A DNA stretch of 7,327 nt from Rickettsiella sp. (lineage in GTDB: Bacteria; Pseudomonadota; Gammaproteobacteria; Diplorickettsiales; Diplorickettsiaceae), in assembly GCA_031119195.1 (NCBI GenBank), contig JAVHYG010000080.1, positions 1 to 7,327 of the forward strand. The letters are read 5' to 3'. Below, one piece after another: positions 1-6,891 of the stretch. The position numbers were made by a program, and so were the translations under genes. Each line of letters begins with the position of its first letter. The stretch's first letter is position 1. A model generated the notes under the pieces. That model saw only the letters and a program-made list of their open reading frames with translations. It made no database searches and was not told the origin of the DNA.

Positions 1-160
1 TTACCATACATTGAAGAAAAATTGTATCTGCTTTAATATCGGGATTTAAAGCTTCCCAATTTTCACCAAAAAAATGTTCTCTGTAAGATGAATTGTTAGC
101 TCGCTCAGAGGCATCTAATAAACTAGTATTATTTACGACCGCTTTAAAAAAATGTACCAT
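1..160 (-). CDS. N-terminal fragment of an unidentified protein, cut by the left window edge
   Basis: An ATG at 158-160 opens a minus-strand frame that stays open to the window edge, giving 53 residues that begin MVHFFKAVVNNTSLLD and end near DTIFLQCMV. A GGAG Shine-Dalgarno lies 10 bases before the ATG, and a candidate promoter lies just upstream (203-232). The stretch is visibly less AT-rich than the adjoining 161-629 region, as expected for coding DNA. The peptide is mixed charged and hydrophobic, with no signal peptide or membrane segment in the visible part. I do not recognise the family. It shares strand with the giant gene upstream but has its own promoter and sits beyond a probable terminator, so it is likely a separate transcription unit. 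The start is reasonably supported; the function is unknown. Confidence 0.55.
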   Translation of the reverse strand, partial: MVHFFKAVVNNTSLLDASERANNSSYREHFFGENWEALNPDIKADTIFLQCMV

Positions 161-202
161 TACTTTAGATCTCCATTGTTATTTTCAATTCCCTTCTTTC
201 TA

Positions 203-232
203 TATATAACCTTTATGATTACGCTATTTCAA
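203..232 (-). promoter_or_regulatory. Candidate sigma70 promoter for the left-edge partial gene
   Basis: On the minus strand a TTGAAA -35 (227-232) is followed after 18 bases by TATATA (203-208). Transcription would start near 196, leaving a leader of about 36 bases that includes the GGAG ribosome-binding site before the ATG at 160. The placement is good, but in such AT-rich DNA chance matches are common. Confidence 0.4.
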
Positions 233-397
233 TCGCAGGACTTAGACAAGGAAAGCCCAAGCATACCATTTAAGAAAAAAATTATTATTCTTCCCTTTGA
301 AATTTTCATCACTGAAAAAAAGAACTTGGGGCTTGTTCATTCATACTTTTGAGTTTTATAGATTTAAAAACTTTAAAATAAATTTTAATATAATGAT

Positions 398-451
398 TAG
401 TTTATTTTTAATTTTATATTTATACTAAAAATAAAACAAATTAATAAACTA
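398..451. repeat. AT-rich imperfect inverted repeat
   Basis: TAGTTTATT at 398-406 is matched by its reverse complement AATAAACTA at 443-451. An inner pair, ATTTTTA (404-410) and TAAAAAT (426-432), overlaps the outer arm. It may contribute to transcript ending in the intergenic region, or may simply reflect base composition. No function can be assigned. Confidence 0.35.
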
Positions 452-490
452 TATAAATAGCAAGAAAAATAGTAAAATTAGACGATTTAG

Positions 491-516
491 AAAAAAAACT
501 ACAAATAGTTTTTTTA
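491..516 (-). terminator. Probable intrinsic terminator of the 1301-residue gene
   Basis: A perfect 10-bp inverted repeat, AAAAAAACTA (492-501) and TAGTTTTTTT (506-515), encloses a 4-base loop. On the minus strand the right arm ends in eight T, giving a U-tract. It lies about 115 bases after the stop of the large gene and before the next promoter. The stem is weak (only one G-C pair) and symmetric, so it could act in both directions. Confidence 0.45.
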
Positions 517-629
517 ATTATTAACAAATAATTTATACTAAGCTTACATATTAAAAAAAATTATCACATAATCTATGAACGTTATATTTATCTTTTCTAA
601 AAAGTAACGAGTTTAGACATTTTAATTGA

Positions 630-3600
630 CTAGGGTAGAGCGACAAACGATGTGGAATTATAATCCCTACTAATATTAACCGTATTTTCTTTAAAAAATA
701 GACTTAATTCTAATGGAAGGCTTCTTTCAGAAGAGACACTTAATGCTTGAGAAATGTTAGCTTTTTCTAATTTAAGTTTTATTTTTTTCATTTCATTTGT
801 AACCTTATTATTTTGCATAGATAATTGCTTTGGGTTAAAGTGAGAAACTAATTTAAAATATCCTTTTTTATCTAATGAACGTTTAATACAACAATTTTTT
901 TTCATACGCTCATCTAATATATCCTTAATAAATCTATCTTCTAAAGCAGTGGCACGATAAGCTTCGAGTTGGTTGGCAAGTAAACTGTTCTGTTTAGCAA
1001 AATCATCATTCATTGCCAATTCAGCAACGAGACGTTTTGGATACGCTAACTTAGCTTGATCGATAATTTTATCTGTTATTTGTACAACCCCCCCCCTATT
1101 TTCAAAACTTTTTATTTTAGGAACATCTGGTAATTCCGTAAATATTTGGACCATCAAATGAATAATTTGACGCGCTTTTTCTACTTCTACAAGCCCTTTA
1201 GACGAAAGATATAACGTTCCATCTTCAAAAATATAAATTTTTTTACTAAGAGTATTAATACAATGTACTTGCTTTGTCGCCGGCAATTCCAATCGAGCTG
1301 TTTCAATATCAGTTTCAAATTCCCATAGCGGAGAATGCATGTTGGATTTATACCATAATTTAAAAAGATCTCTAAAATAGCTACTAGCAACAAAAAGTTC
1401 GCTGAAAAATACCTTTAACTCTGAAAAAAAACTTTCATCTTTTGCTTTAAAACAGTTTGGAAGTATCTCTTCAAAATACTCTACATCATATTCTTTTGCT
1501 TTTACACGGAAGCGTTGCAAAATTTCGTAAGACTCTTCAACGGTATACCGCGAGCTTAAATCTTCTCCGAAAACTTTTTTATATTCAGATATAGGAATTT
1601 TATCATCAATTAAAGCATCCAAATATATATTCTCTTGAATTACTAAGGCACTCGCTTCTTCTCTTTGTTGCCGCCACTGATTATCGAAAGCAATAGTATC
1701 TTCATTAGTATCTGACAGTCGTCTATAGATAACTCTAGGTGAAAACAATTTACCTGCTTCACTTAAAATTTTATCCGTTAGATAAACGATAGGGCCTCGA
1801 TTTCTTAGGCTAAGGAGTTTAATTGGATCTAATTTTCCCGTTAAAGCATGCAACATTTCATGAAGATAGATTTGTTCAAGTTGTGAGAATTCAAAACTAT
1901 TTGTATTACTCATATAAGAAAGCTTAGTAATTTCTTCGTCAGAAGCAATATAGATTATTTTGCTTTTAAAGTCGGCACGAATTAACGCTGATTTCTTAAC
2001 TAAAAATACCCAGCGATTTTCTGGCCCTAGTTCTCTAGCTGCATAATAAGAATTAAAAATACGCCTAAAAGTAGGACTATCTTCATAAAGTGACTTGTAA
2101 AACTGTGGTATATTAAACGCACTAACTTCTGTATCTTGCATAATAAAAAAGCATTGCTGAAAATGCACATCAAAATTATATTTTGCAAAGTCGCTAGCAT
2201 GCTCTAATGAAGCAAGCGTCTCTTCTACAGTGATTCGTTTACGTAAGTCTTTTTGGCTCAAACTTAACTCGGACCTACCAAGGTCATTACCACCGCCTCC
2301 CTTTAATCCTAAACCTTGATAATAATAACCGGATGTCTCATCCTTAAAAATAAGATGTTTTGAAAAATCTATATCTCCAGTTTCCCAATTAATTTCTCTA
2401 AAGGACATTCCTTGGGATTTGACAGGAACTACACGATTTTTATTGGCCACATAAACAAGTGGATATTCTTGCCAAGTTAATCCTTGAACACCATTTCGCA
2501 CTTGTTCAGTAATAAACTGATATCGCGGTGGAATACTTTCGTAATTATTAATCAAAAAAGGGTCGTTGTGTAAACTAATGTGATCATCTATAGGAAAATC
2601 AGTGGAATATAGATCAAATTTTTCAAAGGTAGAATGAATGGTTTCTAAGGTCATCCGCTCTCTAATTGATAGTCCAGACATTAGAGCGTTATTTTTTAGA
2701 TTGAGTGGTTTTTTTTCAGCACCCGATAATAAATCAAACGCATCTAATGATAAGAAAAAAACACCACAAATAACTTCAGTAGGACTTTTATCACGTATTC
2801 CCTCTTCAATTGTATAAAGTGATCCAATAATAGGAATTGTACCTATCCATGCCTTTAAACCACGCACCCAAGCCCTATGCAATTCAGTTTCCGTTAGATA
2901 ATTTAAAGCAATACGTTTTACCTCTTGTTCAACTGCAAATTGTGTAATTTCCTTATGTTGTCGTTCTAAATTGTGAACCGCTTGATTCTGTACCCATGGA
3001 TCTTGATAAAGCTCACTATTAAAAGCATCTTCTGCTTCTTCAAGCTCTATTCTGGGAAATATTTTTTTTCTTTTATAATAAATGGATCTACCTACAATTC
3101 CATCCCATGCAGCAACTCGCATAAATTGTTCTAAAGGTGTGCCAAAATAAGTATATGAAAGATTCATATTGTCAGCTTCTATGACGTAATAACGTTTTGT
3201 ATTAATTTCATCTATTGACATACCCATGTCTTTAAGAACCTTGATAGCAACTCGCTCGCGATCAAAATATGGTGGACTCGATATTACATTTTTTATTTTC
3301 GTCTCTAAATATTCAAAAAGTTTTTTTAGTTTTTTTTTCCAATCATGCGTAACGAAAATTACATTATTGGACTCTGACAAATGTAACGCCATCAGTAAAC
3401 GTGGTTGAATTGGATAATTTTTATTCGCTTCCCATTGCGCTTCAATTTGCCGAAATAAATCAAGATATTGACCTTCACTTACATATACAGGTGGTTCTGC
3501 TGCAAATCGATGCCTATAAATACGTATTAAACAAGAATGTAATGAATGTAGCAAAGACCCTATTGCATAATGCGTACTTTCACCTATGCGATAGAATTTT

Positions 3601-4535
3601 TCTTCTAGTAAAAATTGACGCTCTAAAAAACTCAATTTTTTGTATTCAGGAAATATTTCAAGTTCGGTACGATTTATTAGATCTAAAAAATATTTCCCTT
3701 GTGCATTTTTAAAAGTTAGCCCATCAAAAAATATGGTCTGACTATCATTAGCGACGATTTCTGCAGAAAATAATTGGTCGATAAGTTTTTCTTCATAAAC
3801 TATTTTTGGAAGTTCTTGAAAATAAGCTTCTTCCAGGTTAAAAAAAGAAAATACTTTTTGTTGAAAAAGTTCTTTATTTTTAATAAGTGCCCAAAGTAAA
3901 GCTGCTTCACGTAAAAAACGAAAATTAGGAAATTTCTCTCTTTCAAACACCACTTGAAAAAAATCATAAGGAAAACTTTTCCTGTAATGCGCCATAACTG
4001 CCTTTAAAACCTGCAAAGGATTCTTTAATTTATCTCTAACATGATCCCAATCAACCCAACTAGTTAAACACGCTTGAAGTTGATAAAAACAAGCTTCTTC
4101 AATAAATGAAGCAACTATTTTTTCTTTTAAAAAAAAACGCATACCTAGCACTTTTATTTCATCATAACTCTGAAAAGGATAAGCAATAAGCTTCTTATTG
4201 ACCTCTAATGTAACAAAAATCTGGCGTTGTTGGCTTGCAAATAATTTACTGAAAGCTAATTTCATCGCTTCATTAGAAGTCATATCTAAAAATTTTAGTA
4301 AGCGTTTTTTATTATTCCTTAGTTTAATATAAGATTGTTGTGCAGTTAAATTGTACCTCTCCATAAAGAGATCGGTCATTATAATATCTAGTTTTATAGC
4401 TACCGTAAAATTAAACCAATCTTCATGTAAAAAAAAATCTACTGTAGGGTTTTTAATAGATTTTTCCAAAAAACTAGTGTTGAAAACGTTATTAGTGTGG
4501 GTAGCTTTGCGCTGAAAAGAATTGTTAAGCAGCAT
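630..4535 (-). CDS. Very large toxin/effector-like protein with HExxH zinc metalloprotease motif and a degenerate second copy
   Basis: This encodes 1301 residues from an ATG preceded by AAAGGG and AAAGGA ribosome-binding sequences. There is no signal peptide. Residues 1-550 are mostly helical and charged and were not recognised. Residues about 557-605 form two hydrophobic stretches with a short charged turn, like a membrane-inserting hairpin. Residues 690-740 are beta-rich and end in a glycine cluster (LKGGGGN, 744-750). Residues 841-975 hold HEMLH (892-896), the zinc/catalytic motif of gluzincin-like proteases, and a downstream REE...QEN (958-969) that could supply the third ligand, as in M91/NleD-type effector proteases. 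Residues 1072-1207 repeat this domain with HLMVQ in place of HEMLH. The C-terminal tail is polar with a short hydrophobic end. The architecture resembles large dermonecrotic/Mcf-type toxins of gammaproteobacteria, and delivery by a secretion system (Dot/Icm if this is a Legionellales member) is inference. Protease activity is likely; the substrate is unknown. A G9 tract near the 3' end may make it phase-variable. Confidence 0.8.
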   Translation of the reverse strand: MLLNNSFQRKATHTNNVFNTSFLEKSIKNPTVDFFLHEDWFNFTVAIKLDIIMTDLFMERYNLTAQQSYIKLRNNKKRLLKFLDMTSNEAMKLAFSKLFASQQRQIFVTLEVNKKLIAYPFQSYDEIKVLGMRFFLKEKIVASFIEEACFYQLQACLTSWVDWDHVRDKLKNPLQVLKAVMAHYRKSFPYDFFQVVFEREKFPNFRFLREAALLWALIKNKELFQQKVFSFFNLEEAYFQELPKIVYEEKLIDQLFSAEIVANDSQTIFFDGLTFKNAQGKYFLDLINRTELEIFPEYKKLSFLERQFLLEEKFYRIGESTHYAIGSLLHSLHSCLIRIYRHRFAAEPPVYVSEGQYLDLFRQIEAQWEANKNYPIQPRLLMALHLSESNNVIFVTHDWKKKLKKLFEYLETKIKNVISSPPYFDRERVAIKVLKDMGMSIDEINTKRYYVIEADNMNLSYTYFGTPLEQFMRVAAWDGIVGRSIYYKRKKIFPRIELEEAEDAFNSELYQDPWVQNQAVHNLERQHKEITQFAVEQEVKRIALNYLTETELHRAWVRGLKAWIGTIPIIGSLYTIEEGIRDKSPTEVICGVFFLSLDAFDLLSGAEKKPLNLKNNALMSGLSIRERMTLETIHSTFEKFDLYSTDFPIDDHISLHNDPFLINNYESIPPRYQFITEQVRNGVQGLTWQEYPLVYVANKNRVVPVKSQGMSFREINWETGDIDFSKHLIFKDETSGYYYQGLGLKGGGGNDLGRSELSLSQKDLRKRITVEETLASLEHASDFAKYNFDVHFQQCFFIMQDTEVSAFNIPQFYKSLYEDSPTFRRIFNSYYAARELGPENRWVFLVKKSALIRADFKSKIIYIASDEEITKLSYMSNTNSFEFSQLEQIYLHEMLHALTGKLDPIKLLSLRNRGPIVYLTDKILSEAGKLFSPRVIYRRLSDTNEDTIAFDNQWRQQREEASALVIQENIYLDALIDDKIPISEYKKVFGEDLSSRYTVEESYEILQRFRVKAKEYDVEYFEEILPNCFKAKDESFFSELKVFFSELFVASSYFRDLFKLWYKSNMHSPLWEFETDIETARLELPATKQVHCINTLSKKIYIFEDGTLYLSSKGLVEVEKARQIIHLMVQIFTELPDVPKIKSFENRGGVVQITDKIIDQAKLAYPKRLVAELAMNDDFAKQNSLLANQLEAYRATALEDRFIKDILDERMKKNCCIKRSLDKKGYFKLVSHFNPKQLSMQNNKVTNEMKKIKLKLEKANISQALSVSSERSLPLELSLFFKENTVNISRDYNSTSFVALP
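915..1322 (-). repeat. Degenerate second copy of the metalloprotease-like domain (residues ~1072-1207)
   Basis: Residues 1126-1161 align without gaps to 892-927 with 15 of 36 identical, including H, NRG, TDKI and the closing A. Further matches are KKIYI against KIIYI upstream, and LEA...LED against EEA...QEN downstream. The catalytic Glu and second His of HEMLH are Leu and Gln here (HLMVQ), so this copy should not bind zinc in the normal way. The DNA of the two copies has diverged strongly, so the duplication looks old. It may be a pseudo-enzyme used for binding or regulation. Confidence 0.7.
1088..1096 (-). repeat. Nine-base homopolymer (G9 on the coding strand) inside the large gene
   Basis: The coding strand reads AGG GGG GGG GTT for Arg-Gly-Gly-Val (1147-1150). 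Losing one G gives Leu-Tyr-Lys and then TAA; gaining one G reaches TAA after about eight codons. Either way about 150 C-terminal residues are lost. Long G runs are rare in DNA this AT-rich and are typical sites of slipped-strand phase variation. The length present here is the in-frame (ON) state. Confidence 0.75.
1611..2015 (-). other. Intact metalloprotease-like domain with HEMLH (residues ~841-975)
   Basis: A short beta-like stretch (KIIYI, 859-863) leads into the helix carrying HEMLH (892-896, bases 1848-1862). The two His would bind zinc and E893 would act as the general base. A second helix with REEASAL and QEN (958-969) offers E959 or E960 as the third ligand. The HExxH plus later Glu/EN pattern recalls family M91 (NleD), but the assignment rests on motif memory only, and other gluzincin families are possible. 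Confidence 0.6.
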
Positions 4536-4598
4536 ATCCTTTGCCCTTTTAAATTTAGAAATTAAGTTTATTATGGATTGATAACTTTTACATTTCTT

Positions 4599-4627
4599 AT
4601 TTTAAGTATACTGAAGTTAAATATCAA
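4599..4627 (-). promoter_or_regulatory. Strong-looking sigma70 promoter for the large toxin/effector gene
   Basis: TTGATA (4622-4627) and TAAAAT (4599-4604) are separated by exactly 17 bases, each one mismatch from consensus. The transcript would start near 4592, leaving a leader of about 57 bases before the ATG at 4535. This suggests the large gene is transcribed independently of thiL, although read-through from thiL is also possible. Confidence 0.5.
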
Positions 4628-4636
4628 AAACAAATA

Positions 4637-4663
4637 TTTTTATTTTTTTCAAAAAAATAAAAA
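4637..4663. terminator. AT-only perfect palindrome between thiL and the large gene, possible terminator
   Basis: Thirteen-base arms (4637-4649 and 4651-4663) flank a single C and pair perfectly. The arms are only A and T, so the stem is weak, but it lies 20 bases after the thiL stop and just before the promoter of the next gene. It could end thiL transcription, or serve as a bent-DNA/UP-like element for the promoter. I cannot decide between these. Confidence 0.35.
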
Positions 4664-4683
4664 AGTGAAGAAAATAGTAGATA

Positions 4684-5652
4684 TTAAAAATGTTTAAACC
4701 CTTGTTTTTCTAATATAAATTGAGTTTTATCATAGTTTTCTAAAATGAGTTTATTTCCTAATGTAATACATCCCACAGGTGTGTAATGACAATCTAATTT
4801 TTTTAGCACATCTTGTAACTTATGTTCACGAAATTTTGGTACAGTGAAACACAATTCATAATCATCACCTGCATTTAAAGCAAGTGAATAGGCTTCTTTA
4901 GTAGGTAATTTTTTCAAACTATCAGAAAGTGGAATTTTAGAAACATCGATTTTTGCGCTCATTTGACTAGCAGCTAGAATATGACCTAAATCTGCCACAA
5001 ATCCATCAGAAATATCGATTGCACTTGTAGCAATATCTCGTAGTGCCAATCCAACAGAAACATGTGGTTCAGGACGATTAAAACGCGTCATAAACTGTTT
5101 AATTTCATTTTTTGTAAATGAAAAAGGTATTTTTTTTTGTAAATAGTTTAAAGCTAAACCAGCATCACCCAATGTACCTGTCACAATTATCTGATCACCT
5201 ACTTGAGCACCGCAACGACGTAAAGCTTTTCCAACAGGAACAAATCCTAAGGCTTGCACAGTAATACTTAAAGGGCCTTTTGTTAAATCACCACCAACAA
5301 GCTGACAATTGAAACGATGTATCAAAGAAAAAAAATCTTTGGTAAAGGCTTCTAACCAATTTTTATCTGCAGTTGGCAAGGTTAAAGCGAGTAAGATCCA
5401 GGCGGGCTTCGCACCCATCGCTGCTAGATCACTTAAATTAACTGCTAGCGCTTTATATCCAATATCACCAGGTGATGTATTTTCAGGAAAATGCTTGTTC
5501 GCAACGAGGGTATCCGTTGTAACAACTAATTGTTGGCCGGTTGGAACTTGTAACAAAGCTGCGTCGTCGCCTATTCCTTGCATAACATCCGGACGATTAA
5601 TTTTTTCTTGATTAAAAAAAAGTTGAATTAAATCAAATTCATTCATTGCCAT
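4684..5652 (-). CDS. thiL: Thiamine-monophosphate kinase
   Basis: ThiL phosphorylates thiamine monophosphate to thiamine pyrophosphate with ATP, the last step of cofactor synthesis in the cytosol. The protein is 322 residues from the chosen ATG, close to the 325 of E. coli. Family motifs are intact: GIGDD (26-30), TDT (46-48), NLSD followed by LAAMGAKPAW (72-85), GGD (120-122), IDISDG (212-217) and GDDYELCF (262-269), which cover the Mg-ATP and substrate sites of this PurM-like fold. The start MAMNEFDLI aligns with the E. coli start MACGEFSLI. A TTG two codons earlier (5658) sits closer to a GGAAGAG ribosome-binding site and cannot be excluded. It follows nusB as in many gammaproteobacteria, but with a 150-base gap. 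pgpA, the usual E. coli neighbour, is not next. Identification is firm. Confidence 0.95.
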   Translation of the reverse strand: MAMNEFDLIQLFFNQEKINRPDVMQGIGDDAALLQVPTGQQLVVTTDTLVANKHFPENTSPGDIGYKALAVNLSDLAAMGAKPAWILLALTLPTADKNWLEAFTKDFFSLIHRFNCQLVGGDLTKGPLSITVQALGFVPVGKALRRCGAQVGDQIIVTGTLGDAGLALNYLQKKIPFSFTKNEIKQFMTRFNRPEPHVSVGLALRDIATSAIDISDGFVADLGHILAASQMSAKIDVSKIPLSDSLKKLPTKEAYSLALNAGDDYELCFTVPKFREHKLQDVLKKLDCHYTPVGCITLGNKLILENYDKTQFILEKQGFKHF

Positions 5653-5721
5653 CGTCAATAGTTCTCTTCCAATTAATAGGTAAAATTAAAAATTTAATAG
5701 CTAGATTAATGATAGAAAATT

Positions 5722-5778
5722 AAAAAAAAGCGTAAGTTGCTGTAGCTGATTGCTTAAAAACCTTCATATTTAGCAATC
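5722..5778 (-). terminator. Possible weak terminator or attenuator between nusB and thiL
   Basis: GATTGCT (5772-5778 on the minus strand) pairs with AGCAATC (5748-5754) around a 17-base loop. A run of eight T (5722-5729, minus strand) follows about 18 bases later. The distance from stem to T-run is long for a classic intrinsic terminator, so this may be partial, or a leader structure ahead of thiL. I see no clear riboswitch; the region is too short and lacks a recognisable THI-box. Confidence 0.25.
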
Positions 5779-5811
5779 AAAATATAATAACTGTAAGCAA
5801 TTTTACAATAG

Positions 5812-6255
5812 TCAATTAAACTCTAAAGGACGTAGTTTTTTGGCTAATTGATGTAAAATTCCATTAATGTACTTATGACCATCTGTAGCACCAAAACATT
5901 TGGCAAGGTCTATCGCTTCGTTTAACACAACTTTATAGGGCAATTCAGATTTTTTGCTAAGTTCGAAAGCAGCTAACCTTAAGATTGCCAATTCAACGAA
6001 ATCCAATTCTTTCAATGGTCTATCTAAAAAAAGCATTAATTCTTTATCCAAACTTACATGCTGTTCTCTTACACCGTGCACCAATATTTTAAAATAATCA
6101 GTATCAACACTTACCATCTCTTCCTGCGATAGAAACTGTTTTTCAATTTCTAAGAAAGAATGTTGCGTTAGTTGCCACTGGTAAATGGCCTGCATAGCAA
6201 ATCGGCGCGCGCGTTGTTTGGCTTTGAATTTATTGTTTTTCGATTTCGACATCAT
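5812..6255 (-). CDS. nusB: Transcription antitermination factor NusB
   Basis: NusB binds boxA RNA with ribosomal protein S10 (NusE) and supports antitermination of rRNA transcription. The 147 residues match the all-helical NusB family: a basic N-terminus with KAKQRARRFAMQAIYQWQL, then DYFKILVHGV, LDRPLKELDFVELAILRLA, and the C-terminal signature LPYKVVLNEAIDLAKCFG followed by TDGHKYINGILHQLAK. The gene overlaps the end of nrdR by 26 bases. Its two adjacent ATG codons (6255 and 6252) lack a strong ribosome-binding site, so translation is probably coupled to nrdR. In E. coli ribD and ribE/H lie between nrdR and nusB; here nothing does. Identification is firm; the choice between the two ATGs is open. 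Confidence 0.95.
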   Translation of the reverse strand: MMSKSKNNKFKAKQRARRFAMQAIYQWQLTQHSFLEIEKQFLSQEEMVSVDTDYFKILVHGVREQHVSLDKELMLFLDRPLKELDFVELAILRLAAFELSKKSELPYKVVLNEAIDLAKCFGATDGHKYINGILHQLAKKLRPLEFN

Positions 6256-6730
6256 TAGATTGCTTTTTGTTTGCTGAAAGATCTTTTTTCAATTGCTCAA
6301 TAGTTTGGTTAAATGCTTGTATATCCTGAAAACTGCGATAAACAGAAGCAAATCGCACATACGCAACGGGATCTAAATCACACAGTTCTTCCATAACCCA
6401 TTCACCTAATTGCCGCGATGATATCTCCCGCTCACCCGATGATCGTAATTTCTTAACTAAACGGAGAATAATAGCCTCGACTTGTTCACTACTAATTGGC
6501 CTTTTTTCCAATGCCTTAAGCATGCCTGCACGTAACTTTCCTTGATCAAACGTGCTACGCGTGTTATCCCGTTTTATAACACGCGGTAGACCTAATTCGG
6601 CTGATTCAAAGCTACTAAAGCGTTCATTGCAACGTAGACACTCACGTCGCCGTCGCACTTGCTGACCTTCACCAATTAAGCGTGAATCAATCACTTTAGT
6701 ATCTGCTTCATTACAAAATGGACAATACAT
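6230..6730 (-). CDS. nrdR: Transcriptional repressor NrdR of ribonucleotide reductase genes
   Basis: NrdR senses ATP/dATP and represses ribonucleotide reductase operons by binding paired NrdR boxes. From the ATG at 6730 it is 166 residues. The zinc ribbon is complete (C3-x2-C6 and C31-x2-C34, with the basic VRRRRE before the second pair). The ATP-cone follows (about 46-136: PRVIKRDNTRSTFDQGKL, then KRPIS and the YVRFASVYRSFQDI end). The frame continues upstream to a TTG at 6769, but MYCPFC is the universal family start, and AAGGTGGGGG makes a strong ribosome-binding site for it. The C-terminus beyond the cone is lysine-rich and variable. The end overlaps nusB, so the two are one transcript. 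No NrdR box pair was recognised in the upstream gap. Confidence 0.96.
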   Translation of the reverse strand: MYCPFCNEADTKVIDSRLIGEGQQVRRRRECLRCNERFSSFESAELGLPRVIKRDNTRSTFDQGKLRAGMLKALEKRPISSEQVEAIILRLVKKLRSSGEREISSRQLGEWVMEELCDLDPVAYVRFASVYRSFQDIQAFNQTIEQLKKDLSANKKQSNDVEIEKQ

Positions 6731-6891
6731 AATCCCCCACCTTAAAAGCCTCTCGTACCCACACATCAATAAGCCTTTGCTTAGATAAAAACTGTTCCAC
6801 TTTTCGATAGTAAAGAGTTATCCTGCGAAGTACAAATCTATAATACCGCTTTAGGCTAATACCCCACCCAGCTATTGTTAAAGCAAATAAA

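Larger units (their letters stand above)
161..629. other. Long AT-rich intergenic region with terminator and promoter, no gene seen
   Basis: These 469 bases separate the stop of the 1301-residue gene from the start of the partial left-edge gene. They are dominated by A/T runs and have no convincing coding frame on either strand. They contain a hairpin with T-tract (491-516), a larger imperfect AT inverted repeat (398-451) and a candidate promoter reading left (203-232). The one sizeable plus-strand frame (152-352) overlaps the promoter and the ATG of the left-edge gene, has no ribosome-binding site worth noting, and is judged spurious. Confidence 0.6.

Noticed and set aside
152..352. Plus-strand frame of 66 codons with hydrophobic start
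   Set aside because: It overlaps the promoter and ATG of the left-edge minus-strand gene, has no good ribosome-binding site, and its Phe/Ile/Lys content is what AT-rich noncoding DNA yields.
3330..3338. T9 run inside the large gene (A9 on the coding strand, lysine codons) as a second slippage site
   Set aside because: A/T runs of this length recur throughout the window and are expected from base composition, so this one does not stand out as the G9 run does.
3401..3712. Plus-strand frame of 103 codons inside the large gene, with smaller ones elsewhere
   Set aside because: It lies wholly within the long continuous minus-strand coding frame, with no family resemblance; it is an antisense shadow.
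4545..4620. TTAA pairs upstream of the large gene as a possible PmrA box
   Set aside because: The TTAA spacings (9 and 11 bases) do not match the roughly 7-base gap expected for the direct-repeat box as I recall it, and TTAA is frequent in AT-rich DNA.
6731..6769. Upstream extension of nrdR to a TTG at 6769
   Set aside because: NrdR proteins begin at the first zinc-ribbon Cys pair (M-x-C-P-x-C), and a strong ribosome-binding site precedes the ATG at 6730.
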